From contig NC_016131.3 of assembly GCF_000005505.3 (NCBI RefSeq), positions 65,806,355-65,870,354 of the forward strand: DNA of 64,000 nucleotides, read 5' to 3'. Below the pieces are notes generated by a model. That model did no database searches, was not told the DNA's origin, and saw only the letters and a list, made by a program, of their open reading frames with translations. The position numbers and the translations under genes are program-made. This document shows, in pieces, positions 12,102 through 23,037 of the stretch (its first letter is position 1; the number at the start of each line of letters is the position of its first letter). This stretch comes from Brachypodium distachyon. Lineage: Eukaryota; Streptophyta; Magnoliopsida; Poales; Poaceae.

Positions 12102-12653
12102 ATGGAGATGAAGCTCTCGTCGTCCAGCTCCGGCGAGGTGCTAGGCGGCAGCGGCTGCAAGAAGCGGCCGCCGAGCCGGCTCCAGAAGAAGGCGCCCGCG
12201 TCGCTGAACCTGGAGCAGCCGGCCGGCCCGGCGGGCGCCCCCGCGGCGTCCCCCGCCGCCGCGTGGAGCGGGGACGGGAGGACGCCGATCCCGCTCCTTT
12301 CGCCGCTCGTCATGTCGCCGGCGCCGGCGTGGGAGGCGGACCAGGGCGGGAGCAGCAGCAGGAGGGAGGGCCAGGCCGAGGGGACGAGCGCGACCCGGCA
12401 CGGCGCGGGCAGCAACGGGGAGCGCCGTGGCCAGTCAGACGAGAAGTCGAAGACGCCCGCGCCCGCGCCCAGCGGTGGGTGGCGACACCCGGCTATGCCG
12501 ACGCCGACGCCGGCGTCGTCCCCCGCACCCGCACCCAGCGCGGCCGGGGGGTGGCGGCACCCGGCGCTGCCGACCCCGGTCGCGGAGCCAGCGTCCCTGA
12601 CGCCGCTCTTCAAGTCGCAGTGCGCGGTGGAGGTGCGCAACGCGCAGCAGTGA
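12102..12653 (+). CDS. Uncharacterised At4g14450-like small protein
   Basis: An intronless frame encodes 183 aa rich in Ala, Pro, Gly and Ser. Motifs I recall from the plant family annotated as 'uncharacterized protein At4g14450' are present: an N-terminal basic 'RPPSRLQKKAPASL' followed by 'TPIPLLSPLVMSP' (about residues 60-72). A 'GGWRHPAxPTP' motif occurs twice (about residues 124-133 and 148-157), apparently an internal duplication. The C-terminus ends 'KSQCAVEVRNAQQ'. No catalytic domain, membrane segment or clear targeting signal is visible and most of the protein looks disordered. Function is unknown. The start at 12102 gives MEMK; the internal Met at codon 3 is an alternative. A TATA box about 150 bp upstream and an AATAAA at 12846 fit a short single-exon transcript. 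The family link rests on recalled motifs and needs a similarity search. Confidence 0.75.
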   Translation: MEMKLSSSSSGEVLGGSGCKKRPPSRLQKKAPASLNLEQPAGPAGAPAASPAAAWSGDGRTPIPLLSPLVMSPAPAWEADQGGSSSRREGQAEGTSATRHGAGSNGERRGQSDEKSKTPAPAPSGGWRHPAMPTPTPASSPAPAPSAAGGWRHPALPTPVAEPASLTPLFKSQCAVEVRNAQQ

Positions 12654-12845
12654 GGAAGATCCAGAACCAGGCGACTGGCCAAAGGCTTCGCGGTCGACGT
12701 GCGCAAGGGTTCGCTCGCGGTGGTCGCAGGCCACGCGGGCTCTCTTAATCCTGCTTGCCTGAGTCATCGTCGTGAAGTCGTCGTAATCCTGCTCGCCTCG
12801 TGTAAATTGGATGTGGTTGCGGTTCTCAGCTGTCGACATGAATTC

Positions 12846-12851
12846 AATAAA
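12846..12851 (+). terminator. Candidate polyadenylation signal
   Basis: AATAAA lies 193 nt after the stop of the 12102-12653 gene. The position suits a near-upstream element, but it is unproven. Confidence 0.4.
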
Positions 12852-13094
12852 AAAGCAATGGCACAATCTGGATTCCTGGCGCCGCGTCTCATGTTCTGTC
12901 GCTGATTTAGAAAAGGTTTTGTTCCATCGATCAGTGGTTGAAGAACCAACGCCCACAGGAGGAACGAGAGCATGTTCAGCGTGGTGGTTCTAAGAAACTG
13001 ACATGTAGAGAGGTTCTAAAAGAAATCAACAAACGATGCAACGTATGCATTTTTCTTAGCATCTCTTGGTGTCACCCAACAAACAACAAAGCAG

Positions 13095-13213
13095 TACTTC
13101 CTCCGTCCAACAAAAAATGTCTCAAGTTTGTCAAAATTTGGATGGATTTAGACATGACTTAGTGTATAGATGCGTTTAAATTTTGTCAAAGACATCTTTT
13201 TTGTACGGAGAGG
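13095..13213. mobile_element. Stowaway-like MITE
   Basis: The left end, CTTCCTCCGTCCAACAAAAA, is mirrored at the right by TTTTTTGTACGGAGAG. The inner arms ('AAAATGTCT' and 'AGACATCTTTT') also pair. Non-coding. Confidence 0.65.
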
Positions 13214-13218
13214 CTATA

Positions 13219-13314
13219 ATTCTTTATTCAAATTTGCTAGGTTCAGCTAGAGGTGTTGCCCTTGTCATTCTTTATTCAAATTTGCTAGGTTCAGCTAGAG
13301 GTGTTGCCCTTGTC
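13219..13314. repeat. 48-bp tandem duplication, two exact copies
   Basis: Copies at 13219-13266 and 13267-13314 are identical. They start ATTCTTTATTCAAATTTGCT and end TGCCCTTGTC. They lie immediately right of a MITE. Confidence 0.95.
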
Positions 13315-13831
13315 ATAGATGAGCATGCAAAGAGAATGAATATTTTATCGACTAGAACCACGCAACCTCCTAGAAATCCGCTAGATCTCAGTTGTATTCC
13401 AATGTCGAGAGCTCTACCATGTCGAGGAAGAATCGTAGCAGCACAATGTAGCCGATGAACGGATCACTTTTCTCCTTTTCTCGTCACAACTCAAAAGTAT
13501 CCAAGCCCTCTGATATATAGATGGCACGCCCATGTTGTTTCGTCCAAAAAAAAAAGTATTCAAGCAGACTGGGAGCAACCTGTGCTCCAGCGCCCTTTCA
13601 TTTCATTGCTCAGCTAAACGATTAGAGAGTGTCTACAAAAGAGGAATATGGAATTTTAAACAGAATACAGGCTGGTCATCACATATCCAGAGAACACAAT
13701 CTGGCAGTATAATCCCCAGATATATATGTGGTACATGCTACTCTTCGACTACGGATTACTTCTAACAGCGCGAATCGATGCACGCTAGGCTAAAGGAAAC
13801 ACTGGAATTTGTCCTGCATATTAGTACATCA

Positions 13832-16513
13832 TTACTGTAGCTGCCTCGCGAGTGTACTGCGCCATGACAGAACACTGTTGGCTTCTCTCAAGCTCCTCGC
13901 CCTTCTGTACTCGATTTCTGCATCTGAGCATGCCTGCCCAGGCGGACTTTTCTTTCTGACTTCTATTGGTTTTAGAGATATTTCATCCCTTGACTTCCTG
14001 AAAGGATGACAATCCTTCGCAATCCCGTCATCATCAGACAAGTGTCCCCCTTTCGTTCCTGCGATAAAAGGGGTAGAACACAGTAAGATTGCAGAAACAT
14101 AAACACGACATCAATATAGCATTACGGAACTGTCAAGTCAAAATTTTGGGTGTACCTGATGCAAGACAGTTGAGTTCAGATTTCAAAGTAGAACAGTTTA
14201 AGTTACGGAATGCACAGAATGATTGGGGTTAAAAGTCAGGACATTTACCTTTGAATATATCCAGGTGCAGTACTTTTTGTGGAGTGCCACTGGAAAGCTG
14301 GTCAGCTGATTTCTTTGGGCTTGTGATCGCTTTTGCATTCAAGAGTGATTTATCCACCTTCTGAGCCTCATTAGGAAGATCATTAAATGGAGACACCTCC
14401 GCAGCAGGGGCACTGTTTCCAAATGGGGATATACTGAATCCATCATCAAGTGTATCTGGTATTTCTGCATAATGTTGAGTTGTAACAATCTCGTCCGCAC
14501 TGAAGCCAAAAGATGCTCTGTATGCTTCAACCTCATCAGCATCTTGCTTATCCCTTGAGACACTGAGTCGCCCACCATTATACGGGAATGTCTGCTGAGC
14601 CTGATCCAGGTAAAACTGCGCAGATGCAGCTGGACGGAAAAAATTGCTATCCAGCAGGCAGTTTCTAGGGGCAGCTGAATCAAGCCCAAAAATATTGGAT
14701 GGTGATGTCCTGGAATACGGTGTGTCGCAAGCAGATCTGGAAGTCTTCCACTGTGCAGTAGGAACCTCTTGCTCAGGGATGGGTGAAGCAATGGAATATG
14801 GTGTGTCACAGGCGGACCTAGATATCTTCCAGTGTGCAGTAGGAACATCTTGCTCGGGGATAGGTGAGGAAAGACCGGTCCTTGGAGTTGCTGAGGCAGG
14901 TGATATGAGACTGCTAGAAGGGCTTCCTGGGTAAAGCGGATAAGATCCCTGGAGTCCTGAACCACCAGAATATGCTGTTGATAAGTAATGCATGTTGTGC
15001 TCCTTGCCTGCAGTTTTAAGACCCATAGATGATGAAAGAAATCGAGCATATGGAACATCTGGAGAGGATGGGGTGGTTGCATGAGCTAGTTCAGGAGGAG
15101 GGGTCAGTGGCGCTGTGGAGGGCTCAGTTGTGTAAGTTGAAAAGGCTGTTGGAGGTGAGACAAGTTGAGGTTCGTTGGCATATGGTCCAACAGCGAACAT
15201 ATTAGAGGTCGGGCCACCAGGAGAGTTTGCAGATATTGACAAGAAGCAGTTAGGTGACTGGGCAGTAGAAGGAAGGGCAGAGTTTGAGAAGGATGCTGGC
15301 GAGGATGGTGGAGCAAGAAGAGATAAATTCAGAGCCCCATTTTGGTTGGAATTGCCACCAGATTGGAGAGCATTTCCACGGTTAGTTGATGCATTCCCAT
15401 CAGGCATGCGTGCTGCAGGAACTATACGTTTTCCACCCTTCTGCGATCCAAAACATGACAAGCCAGAAAAACAGCCAGCCCATCTACTCTGCTGTTAAGC
15501 ACAGAGAAACATGTATGTATTAGTGCGAGTAACAGAGATAAAATCCACCGTTGTAATTGTTGATAAAGATACACAAAATTGACTCCACAGTCCACACACG
15601 AACCAAGAACTAGTTTAGTGCTTAAAAGACAATGTACTAGATTGGTAGACGAAGAAATCGAACGTGACTATTAAACCCTGGCCAGAAAGAAAACACCACT
15701 GCTTCATCATTAACCATGCAGACAAAATTGGACTGAAATTGCATATGCATTAAATGCTATCACGTCGAACATATAAAATGTGGTACCATCAGTCAGCACA
15801 GCACGTCTCCTACAAGAATCAGAAAAATCTTAACATGGAAAGATCCTAGCATGAAAAGCTTATCAGGTTCTGTGCTTCTACCATATAGCAAGGGCTTTCC
15901 AAAGTGGAAAGCAACTTTGCCCCTAACCTCGACTATAGACAAAATATGAATAAGAGTAAGTCCATCAGTTAAACCTACAATATCTATGAAACGAGTAAGA
16001 GAGCAACATACTCCAGGTGATTCTGTAGCAGGACAAGGTATGGGGTCTTCACAAAATAACTGAATGAGTGTAAAATGCATGCAATTCAGCATGGACCAAC
16101 ACCAAGAAGATCAATCAATTGAGCATGTTATGCATAACCAGAGAGCAAGCAGTTAGTACTAAAGCATAATCGTTGTGGTAAAGATGCCCCAGTTGCAAGT
16201 TGCAGCATCTAGTGGTCGGTACAGTTCGTACTTAGTACGCAGATGCTGTGCCCTTCTATTTCGTCACGGCCTAACAATTGCAGGTACTCGTACACATGCC
16301 TAAAGCAAGCAGCGCAAAAGAGCAGCTAAAGCTTAACTGATTGCGTGCACAAGAACAAGTAAGCATATATACCCTATCCTGATGTGGTGGTTGAGAGTGG
16401 AATCTGGCGTCGGCTGAGCCGGCCGCCGTCGCAGCAGCACTGATGGCAACTGCGCCATTCGCCGCCCTGGTGCTGCTGCCGCCACCACCAGTACTGCTCC
16501 CAGGTGTAGCCAT
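13832..16513 (-). CDS. Ser/Pro-rich 'hydroxyproline-rich glycoprotein' family protein (3 exons)
   Basis: Exons in transcript order: 16513-16373, 15488-14249 and 14058-13832. All have GT/AG sites and the total of 1608 nt gives 535 aa. The protein is Ser/Pro/Asn-rich and lacks a signal peptide, so the 'glycoprotein' label used for the At5g52430/At4g25620-type plant family may be misleading. Conserved-looking blocks are 'SRWAGCFSGLSCFGSQKGGKRIVPAAR' split over exon 2's start, 'TPPPELAHATTPSSPDVPYA' in the middle, and 'SDAEIEYRRARSLREA' in exon 3. No enzymatic domain is recognised and function is unknown. Exon 2 holds a 27-aa tandem duplication containing 'SPIPEQ' and 'SRSACDTPYS' in each copy. 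If the second intron is retained, the frame stops 20 nt later at 14229 and the C-terminal block is lost. Exon 1 encodes a short Gly/Ala/Ser-rich N-terminus. Confidence 0.85.
14706..14867 (-). repeat. 81-bp in-frame tandem duplication in exon 2
   Basis: Two units of 81 bp (14787-14867 and 14706-14786) encode near-identical 27-aa blocks differing at a few residues (D/E, H/Q, I/T). The differences suggest the duplication is not very recent. Confidence 0.85.
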
Positions 16514-16594
16514 TTCTGATTGAACCAGCGGTTGCTTCCAATCACATTCTCCGTAGCCGCAGCAAGGTCTATCTTACGGATCCCGGGATCCTAC

Positions 16595-16822
16595 CTGAGT
16601 TGTACAAAAGGAAATCAAAAGCAATCAGGATCCAAATCAGGGCCGGATCTAGCAGCGCTGGGTCACCGGCGGAGGACCCGGTAGGGCAAGGTAGGGGGGC
16701 CGCCCCACCTTGATTTTCGCCTCAGTTATGAATTAGGGAAGATGAAACGGGGAGCTAAAGGGCGGAATCCGTTCGTGGGGTGATGGGAGGAGAAACGGTC
16801 GGGAGAGAGAGGGGAGATCAAC
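16595..16822 (-). other. Possible 5'-UTR intron of the Ser/Pro-rich gene
   Basis: On the minus strand a donor (GCGCAG|GTTGATC) and an acceptor (TACAACTCAG|GTAGG) bracket this interval upstream of the ATG at 16513. Introns in leaders are common in this family. Inferred from splice-site appearance alone. Confidence 0.4.
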
Positions 16823-17568
16823 CTGCGCTGGAGAAGACGAGCTAGGGGGCTGGGGCGCTCGGCAGCGGTGGCGGCGCTGGCGCGAGGAGGAAGACGAGCC
16901 ACTGAGCGAGCCTGCGAGACCTGATCTGGTCTGGTCTAGTTGTCCATGGAGTTACACTAACACAAGGGAGGATTTGATATCTTTAACCTCACCTTTGCTA
17001 GGAGAAGGGGACGTCGGGAGGAAATGAAGGAAACATGACACGCAGATACATGAGCACCAGCTGCTGGGCCTAGCGCCGGACAGTGCCACCACGTAGCAGC
17101 GACGAACGAGAGGAGGAGATACCTGCAACAGTGCATGATGGGCCGTAGAAGGTTGCTGCCGTGGACCTCGAACGGGGCGGACATATTAGGAACGCGATGT
17201 TGCGATGAGGTAGAAGAGGAAGTGCGACGGCGTCGACGCGGCTGACAAGGGACGGCGGGGAGAGGGGAGGAGAGGTTTGGGGAGTGGTACGGTACGGTGG
17301 CAGCTCGACTATAAGAGAGATAGGTCGGAAGAAGGAAGAGGGAAGGTACGGGATGACAAAAACTCTCCACCCCTCATTATAGGAGAGTTTTGAGTGAGGA
17401 GTGAGTGTATATAGATTTGATTATATATATATATATATGAAAAGAAATCAAACAAATTATTATGAGGTTCAGGGTGACGAAAGATCTTATTATTTTCTTT
17501 TTAGACACATAATTGAGTAGAGTTTTTTAAGAGTGTTTTTTTTAAGAACCTTTAAAATCAGTAATAAG

Positions 17569-17686
17569 TACTCTCTCCGTTCCATAATTCTTGTTGAAAT
17601 ATTACATGTATCTAGACACTTTTTAGGAATAGATACATCCTTTTTTGGACAAATTTGAGACAAAAATTATGAAACGGAGGGAATAA
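17569..17686. mobile_element. Stowaway MITE
   Basis: The termini TACTCTCTCCGTTCCATAAT and ATTATGAAACGGAGGGAATA are inverted repeats. The interior matches the 11.3-kb copy, including ATTACATGTATCTAGACACT. Confidence 0.85.
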
Positions 17687-17847
17687 TAAACTAGCGGTAT
17701 GTATTGAGTACAAAGATTGGGGTGCTCACATGACATATGGCACAGGATCTCAAATCCGCAATATCAATATTAGGTTGAGGTTCGTGCTCATTTTCTGATT
17801 AGTACACATGCACATACCCTACACAATTTGAACACAGATTGTTAAGT

Positions 17848-17936
17848 ACTACTCCCTCTGTTTCTAAGTACTTATCGTCATTTTAGTTCAAATTTGAACT
17901 AAGACCACAGCAAGAATTTAGGAATGGAGGGAGTAT
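17848..17936. mobile_element. Short Stowaway-like MITE (second subfamily)
   Basis: TACTCCCTCTGTTTCTAAGT at the left faces ATTTAGGAATGGAGGGAGTA at the right. The centre contains the palindrome TTCAAATTTGAA. A relative is nested at 44836-44924. Confidence 0.75.
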
Positions 17937-19499
17937 AAATTTGCGAATCCCACTATTATAAATCTGGTTGAGCTCTCATAATTGTAATTGTGATAAATTC
18001 ACGTGTATAGCATTTGACCACTTTCTTATTATGTCATCATGAATTCAACCTACACCAACGTTGTCACCTTACTAACCTTCTCGACAAAACATCATATTAT
18101 TATTGCGACATGAGACACAACAGATTATCGTTGCGACACGAGGGCACGCTGAGGGGCAAGGAGAGTAAGGTGGAAATGTGGGACTGCATCGTTTCTATTT
18201 CATATCATGTAAGTAACAGTTGTGTTTAATTGGTTGTTTATTTATCCATGTGGGAAAATGAGGTTGTGACTACGTATGTGCCTCAGCCTAGAAAAAAGAC
18301 TACATATGTCCCTCGGAGACGTCCATGATGCATAGAAAACGCAACTTATTCTCACTTCATTTTCCTCCTTCCTATCATTTGAACTTGTGTTGGCTTACAT
18401 TGTCATCTGAGCTTTGTCCACTCCTCTCTCCGGTGTGCATCAGAGGAAAAAGGAGCGGTCTCTCTAAGCCTTTTTTGTCGCACCGCTCTAGCAATGGCTT
18501 TTAATGTATCGACATTGCATCAAGCATGCACGCTTATGATCCGGCAGCATCAACAAACAATTTGTTTTAAAAGGAAAATATTTGTAAATTACATGCAAAC
18601 TAAACTTGGAGATCCGATAATCATGATGATTTATAGTTTGTGTTGCCGTTATTAGGCTTACATTTGCATCACTATCTTATTTTGAATTATACTCTTGAGT
18701 AATCTCAGAACTAAGACATTAATTGCCAAAATTTCAATGTTGTACCATAAACATGTTATTTCTTTCTCTTCGTTTATTAGGGTGCAGAACGTACGTGTTG
18801 TTTCTTGTTTTTTTCAGTTTCCATACCGGGTCCTGCTAAGGAGGGATTCGCTATATTTTCTGGGCAAGTGTTCTTCCATGATGAGTAGAAACTTGTCTTT
18901 GCTTTTTGTTTTTGGAATTGGAATGTTCGTTGCTTATGGCAACTGGCCAAGCGTCTGTTGAATTTGTGAAAGCTTCCACATCTGATTTATTTTGTCTCCT
19001 TCAGGAATTGGGCTCGTTGAAGTATCATTTTTTAAAACAACATCCTTTCTTTCTCCTAGTATGTGACCCTTTCAATTCGTTCTTCTATAGGGGCACGTGC
19101 ATGCGTTATAACATCTTGGAACAATCTCGGGCTGTGTTGTATAAACTTAACACACAATAGACGACTGCTAACCTACTACTATTTTTATCATCGTGTTTAG
19201 ATGGGTTGATACGATCCACATGTCGTGTGATAAGCTAACAAGAAGTTATTCTTGGATGAGTTGGCAAGTCTAAGTTTTTTGTCTTTGTTTTGGGGCCTTG
19301 GGTTTTAGTTGGGGAGTATAACCAAAATTTAATGTCTGGTTTGTGGTTTGTACACTCATTTCTATCCATGTTTAAACCGAATGATTGAGATATTTCTTTA
19401 ATTATTCCTTCAGCTTGCATGCTAATCACAAAACAAATACAAAAATGTGGAAATCTCCTTCTTTATTTCGATTATGGCTAGAGCTAGTGGAAAAGGAGG

Positions 19500-20475
19500 A
19501 AAACTAAGATTTTCAGTCTGAATCAGGAGGAGGGGGTGATTGTAGGGGATAAACCCATCCTAGACTATGCTACTAATTTCTTGTGTTCTGAGATAAGGTT
19601 AACTAATCAGGAAGACAGTAGTCGGTGGTTACTAGAAAAAGATGGCAAATTTTCAGTTAAATCCTTTTATAGCATGCTGGTTACTAAAAAGATCTCCTTT
19701 CCTTTTAAATGCTTTTGGAAGTTAAAGTTACCTTTTAAGATTAAGGTTTTTATGTGGCTAGTTGAAAGGAATAGTGTCCTCACTAGGGATAATTTGTTGC
19801 ATAGGGGATGGAAGGGTCCCAAAATGTGTATTTTCTGTGGAAATGATGAATCTATCCATCATCTTTTCTTGAAATGTCCAATTGCTCAGTTCATATGGAG
19901 TGTGGTGGGGGTGTACTTTTGGCCTTAGTCACATTCCTGCATGTATGAAAGACATTCATTCTTGGTTTGCTAGTTTCCCTGTCAAAATTAAGCACATGTT
20001 AATTGTTGGTACTTCAGCTCTTTGTTGGACTATTTGGAAGTCACGTAATGATGTTTGTTTTCAAAATAAGTACCCTGGTGATCCTACTAATCTGGTATTT
20101 TCACTATGTTATTGGCTTCATTATTGGGCACTTTTACAGAAACCTGATGCTAAGAAGATTATGGTGGATGGATCCTGTGTTCTTAGAAAGGAGGTGATGG
20201 AGATACGGTGCAAGGATTTTGGCTGAGGTGTGGCTGGACGCCTGGAAGCAGGTTGAAGCTGTTGTGTCTGTGGATGGTCTTTTGTCGTGGTCCAGTTTAG
20301 TTTTATTTTGGTGTGACGAAAACCCAGGAGTTGGTTTAGCTGTTTTGCTTTCTGACTGTCCAAAAGTTCCTGGCAGTGTGTTCTTATTTCATGTACTGAA
20401 CCTCTAAGAACCTGTAAGACCATGCGATTTCTGTAATGAAATCAGGAGCAGTGCTCCTTGTTGTAAAAAAAAGGA
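19500..20475 (+). mobile_element. LINE (non-LTR retrotransposon) 3' remnant with zf-RVT domain
   Basis: The frame at 19536-19928 shows the plant LINE zf-RVT domain: 'WKLKLPFKIKVFMWL', 'RGWKGPKMCIFCGNDESIHHLFLKCP'. A frame change near 19915 leads into 'SALCWTIWKSRNDVCFQNK', the usual sequence after this domain. The reverse transcriptase core is absent, so it is a 5'-truncated, frameshifted copy. The 3' end carries a small stem-loop (AGGAGCAGTGCTCCT) followed by a run of A near 20465. Confidence 0.85.
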
Positions 20476-23037
20476 GAGGGAGTTTTAATGGTGTGCTCTT
20501 CCATGAAACTGACTGTTCTTAGGACCTAACTGCTGCCAGAATCTAACATATTAAAAAAAAAATCTTGTATGAGTCCTAAACCATCTCATATTTTGGTTCA
20601 CCGTGCTTTGGTCCACTCAAGCCGGGATGCACCCGAAGGGCTGCAGGTTCATCTGCCAATCAAGCTGCTCCTCGCTGGCTGATCTTTCTGCTCGTCGGTC
20701 CCCATCACGATTCCATGGAACACATGTGAACAAAGAAACCAATGTTTTCTTAATATAAGAATGAAAAATGAGGATGGTCACACCATAATCAGACACTATT
20801 CAGATGATATACTTTTCAGGGCAGACGGATGCCTCTCTGAGCCTAGCAAATCTATTCTTCATATTTGGGGGATTATGCTTTCTCATCTAACAACCACCTC
20901 GTAACTAATGCTGCCCGTTTTATTTTTAGCTTTTGTGAATGGCTATAAATATCTTTACTCTGATGGAAGTAAATGAAAATGCTTCATGCCGGCTCCGTAT
21001 ATCCTTCACGAAAAAAGGAACATTGCCTAAATTTTTTAACAGAAGACCCTCCCGATAAGGCGTCAGCTGTGAATCGTGAAGCCAATTGGTCCGGCTCGTC
21101 GCATGCTAGTAGCTGCTACGACAATAAAGCATCGAAGGTATTCGTTTGCGTGAATTAACCACTGGAGCAAAGTTTCGAACAAAAGAGCATTCGAGCTTTG
21201 GTAGACTAGTATACGATGGAATGCTTTGCTGGAATAAAAGGTATTTAGAGCAGCATTAGAGACATCATCACATGATGATACAGGACGAGCTTAATGGTCC
21301 TCACCCCTATCAACGAGAACAATGATGGAAACGACAGAATTATCAATTTAAGTAGGTCACAGCAGCCAAACGTACGTAGACACCATCAACGTTTGTCATT
21401 GGATCAACGTATAATCATGCACGGCAAGAGCATAGTACTCCGTACTAGTACGAGCGCTTGGATCTAAGAATCCAAGATTTAATTGTGCAATGATCATCCT
21501 GGCCATAAAGCTCAACGAAGACACAGTTTTTTTTTTCTTTCTAAAAAAAAGACACATTTTTTGAACCGTAAGTAAAGAAGGAAAATCTCCTTTTGGCCCA
21601 CAGATCAACCAGACATGTGCAGGCACTCCTGAGTCCTGCCTGATAACCTTATGTTTGATTGGAGAAATCTCTTGCAAAAAAAAGTAAGCCCATCATGCCC
21701 ATTTGTGTTTAGGGAGGTTTATAGCCAGTTGCAAGTAGTACTCCGCTACGTCCGCGAAACGAAAATAAACAGCTGAACCTTGAGGGGCCCTGGGGGCGTG
21801 GGGCTCCCGATCACGAGCCGGACAGGCGGACGAATACGGTCATCATTGCCCCGCCGTGGCAACGGGACGGGCGGCGACCGCTCGTCGCATGGTGCTGTGG
21901 TCAAAAAGGGGCGGCTCTTCTCCTTTTCTGGAGCCGGCGATGCACGGGAGCGGGTGGTTTCCACGTGACAGCTTTTGCTCGGCGCGCGTCTTTTCGGTTC
22001 CGTCCATCATCATTCATCGATGACGCGGCAGCTGTTGGATTGGATATTTGGAAGAACACTGCAGTCTGCAGTGCCGTGCGGGGTAACAGAAGGAAGTTAA
22101 TTCCCAAGTCTTGAAATGGCCCCTCCTGGTAATTTTAGTCCTGTGGCACGCAGGCACTCTTTAGTCAGTCTCGGGTCAGGGTTGAAAATGGGAGAGCTAA
22201 ACTAAGCATAGGGGGAGCCCTTTTTTCAAAGCGCGCTTGACAGGAAAAGACGCCTGTATCTCTCTCGTAATTACAGACGAGGCGACATGTAGGCGTGCGT
22301 ACTACGGTGGAAACGCGCTATCCTCCGCCAGGGAGCAACAACAACCTGTGTGATGCACCACTAGGCCAACGATGAACGGCAACGTGTTGTACCGATCGAC
22401 CGGAAGTGCATATTCCAGGCGAGAAAAGGAAAAAGGTAAAAAAAAAGGAGAGGAGAGAGGATCGATGTCGCAGTGGAAGACTTGGCGAAGGAAGTCTCCG
22501 GCCGGGTCCATCAGAAACTCAGAATTTGCCGTTCCCATCGGTGGCTTAAGTTTAGGTTGGGACATGTCTCGCGGTGGTGTGGAGACGTGTGACAGTGCCT
22601 CGATCGATATCTTCCTGCGTATGCCTTTGGAATGGAACCGGCCAGCCCGTGCACATGAGCTTGTGACATGCCGGCTGCGTGGACGACTTCGCCTCTGGTG
22701 GTGTGACCCAGCCGCGTCGATCAAGCTGCCGACTCCGTTAGCATCTGCAGTAGTTCTAGTGCTAATTCTCTAGTCCAGATACATTCTTCCTTTTCTCTTC
22801 GCGTCGTTGCGTAGCTCTTCGCTGTTAAACGCGCTATCCACATCAGGAGCGAATCATCGATCACAGCGTTTAACGTACGTATGATCTGGGTTGGTTCGAA
22901 GGTTCCTATAACGACTCGATCTCTTCTTGCATAACTACCTATAGCTCCGACCTGCCGCAGTCAACAGCGTACGTAATACACAGAGTTGCTTCTTTATCTT
23001 GTTTTTCGATCGAGCGTGTGCGTGTGTGGTTCTGGTC
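20476..23037. other. Intergenic region before the DUF668 gene
   Basis: No convincing gene. GC content rises after 21.8 kb. The final 200 bp should hold the promoter and leader of the gene at 23038. Confidence 0.5.

Larger units (their letters stand above)
16931..19500. other. Gene-poor region with MITEs
   Basis: GC-rich near 17.0-17.3 kb, then AT-rich. Apart from two MITEs I see no gene. The short frames lack domains. Confidence 0.5.
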
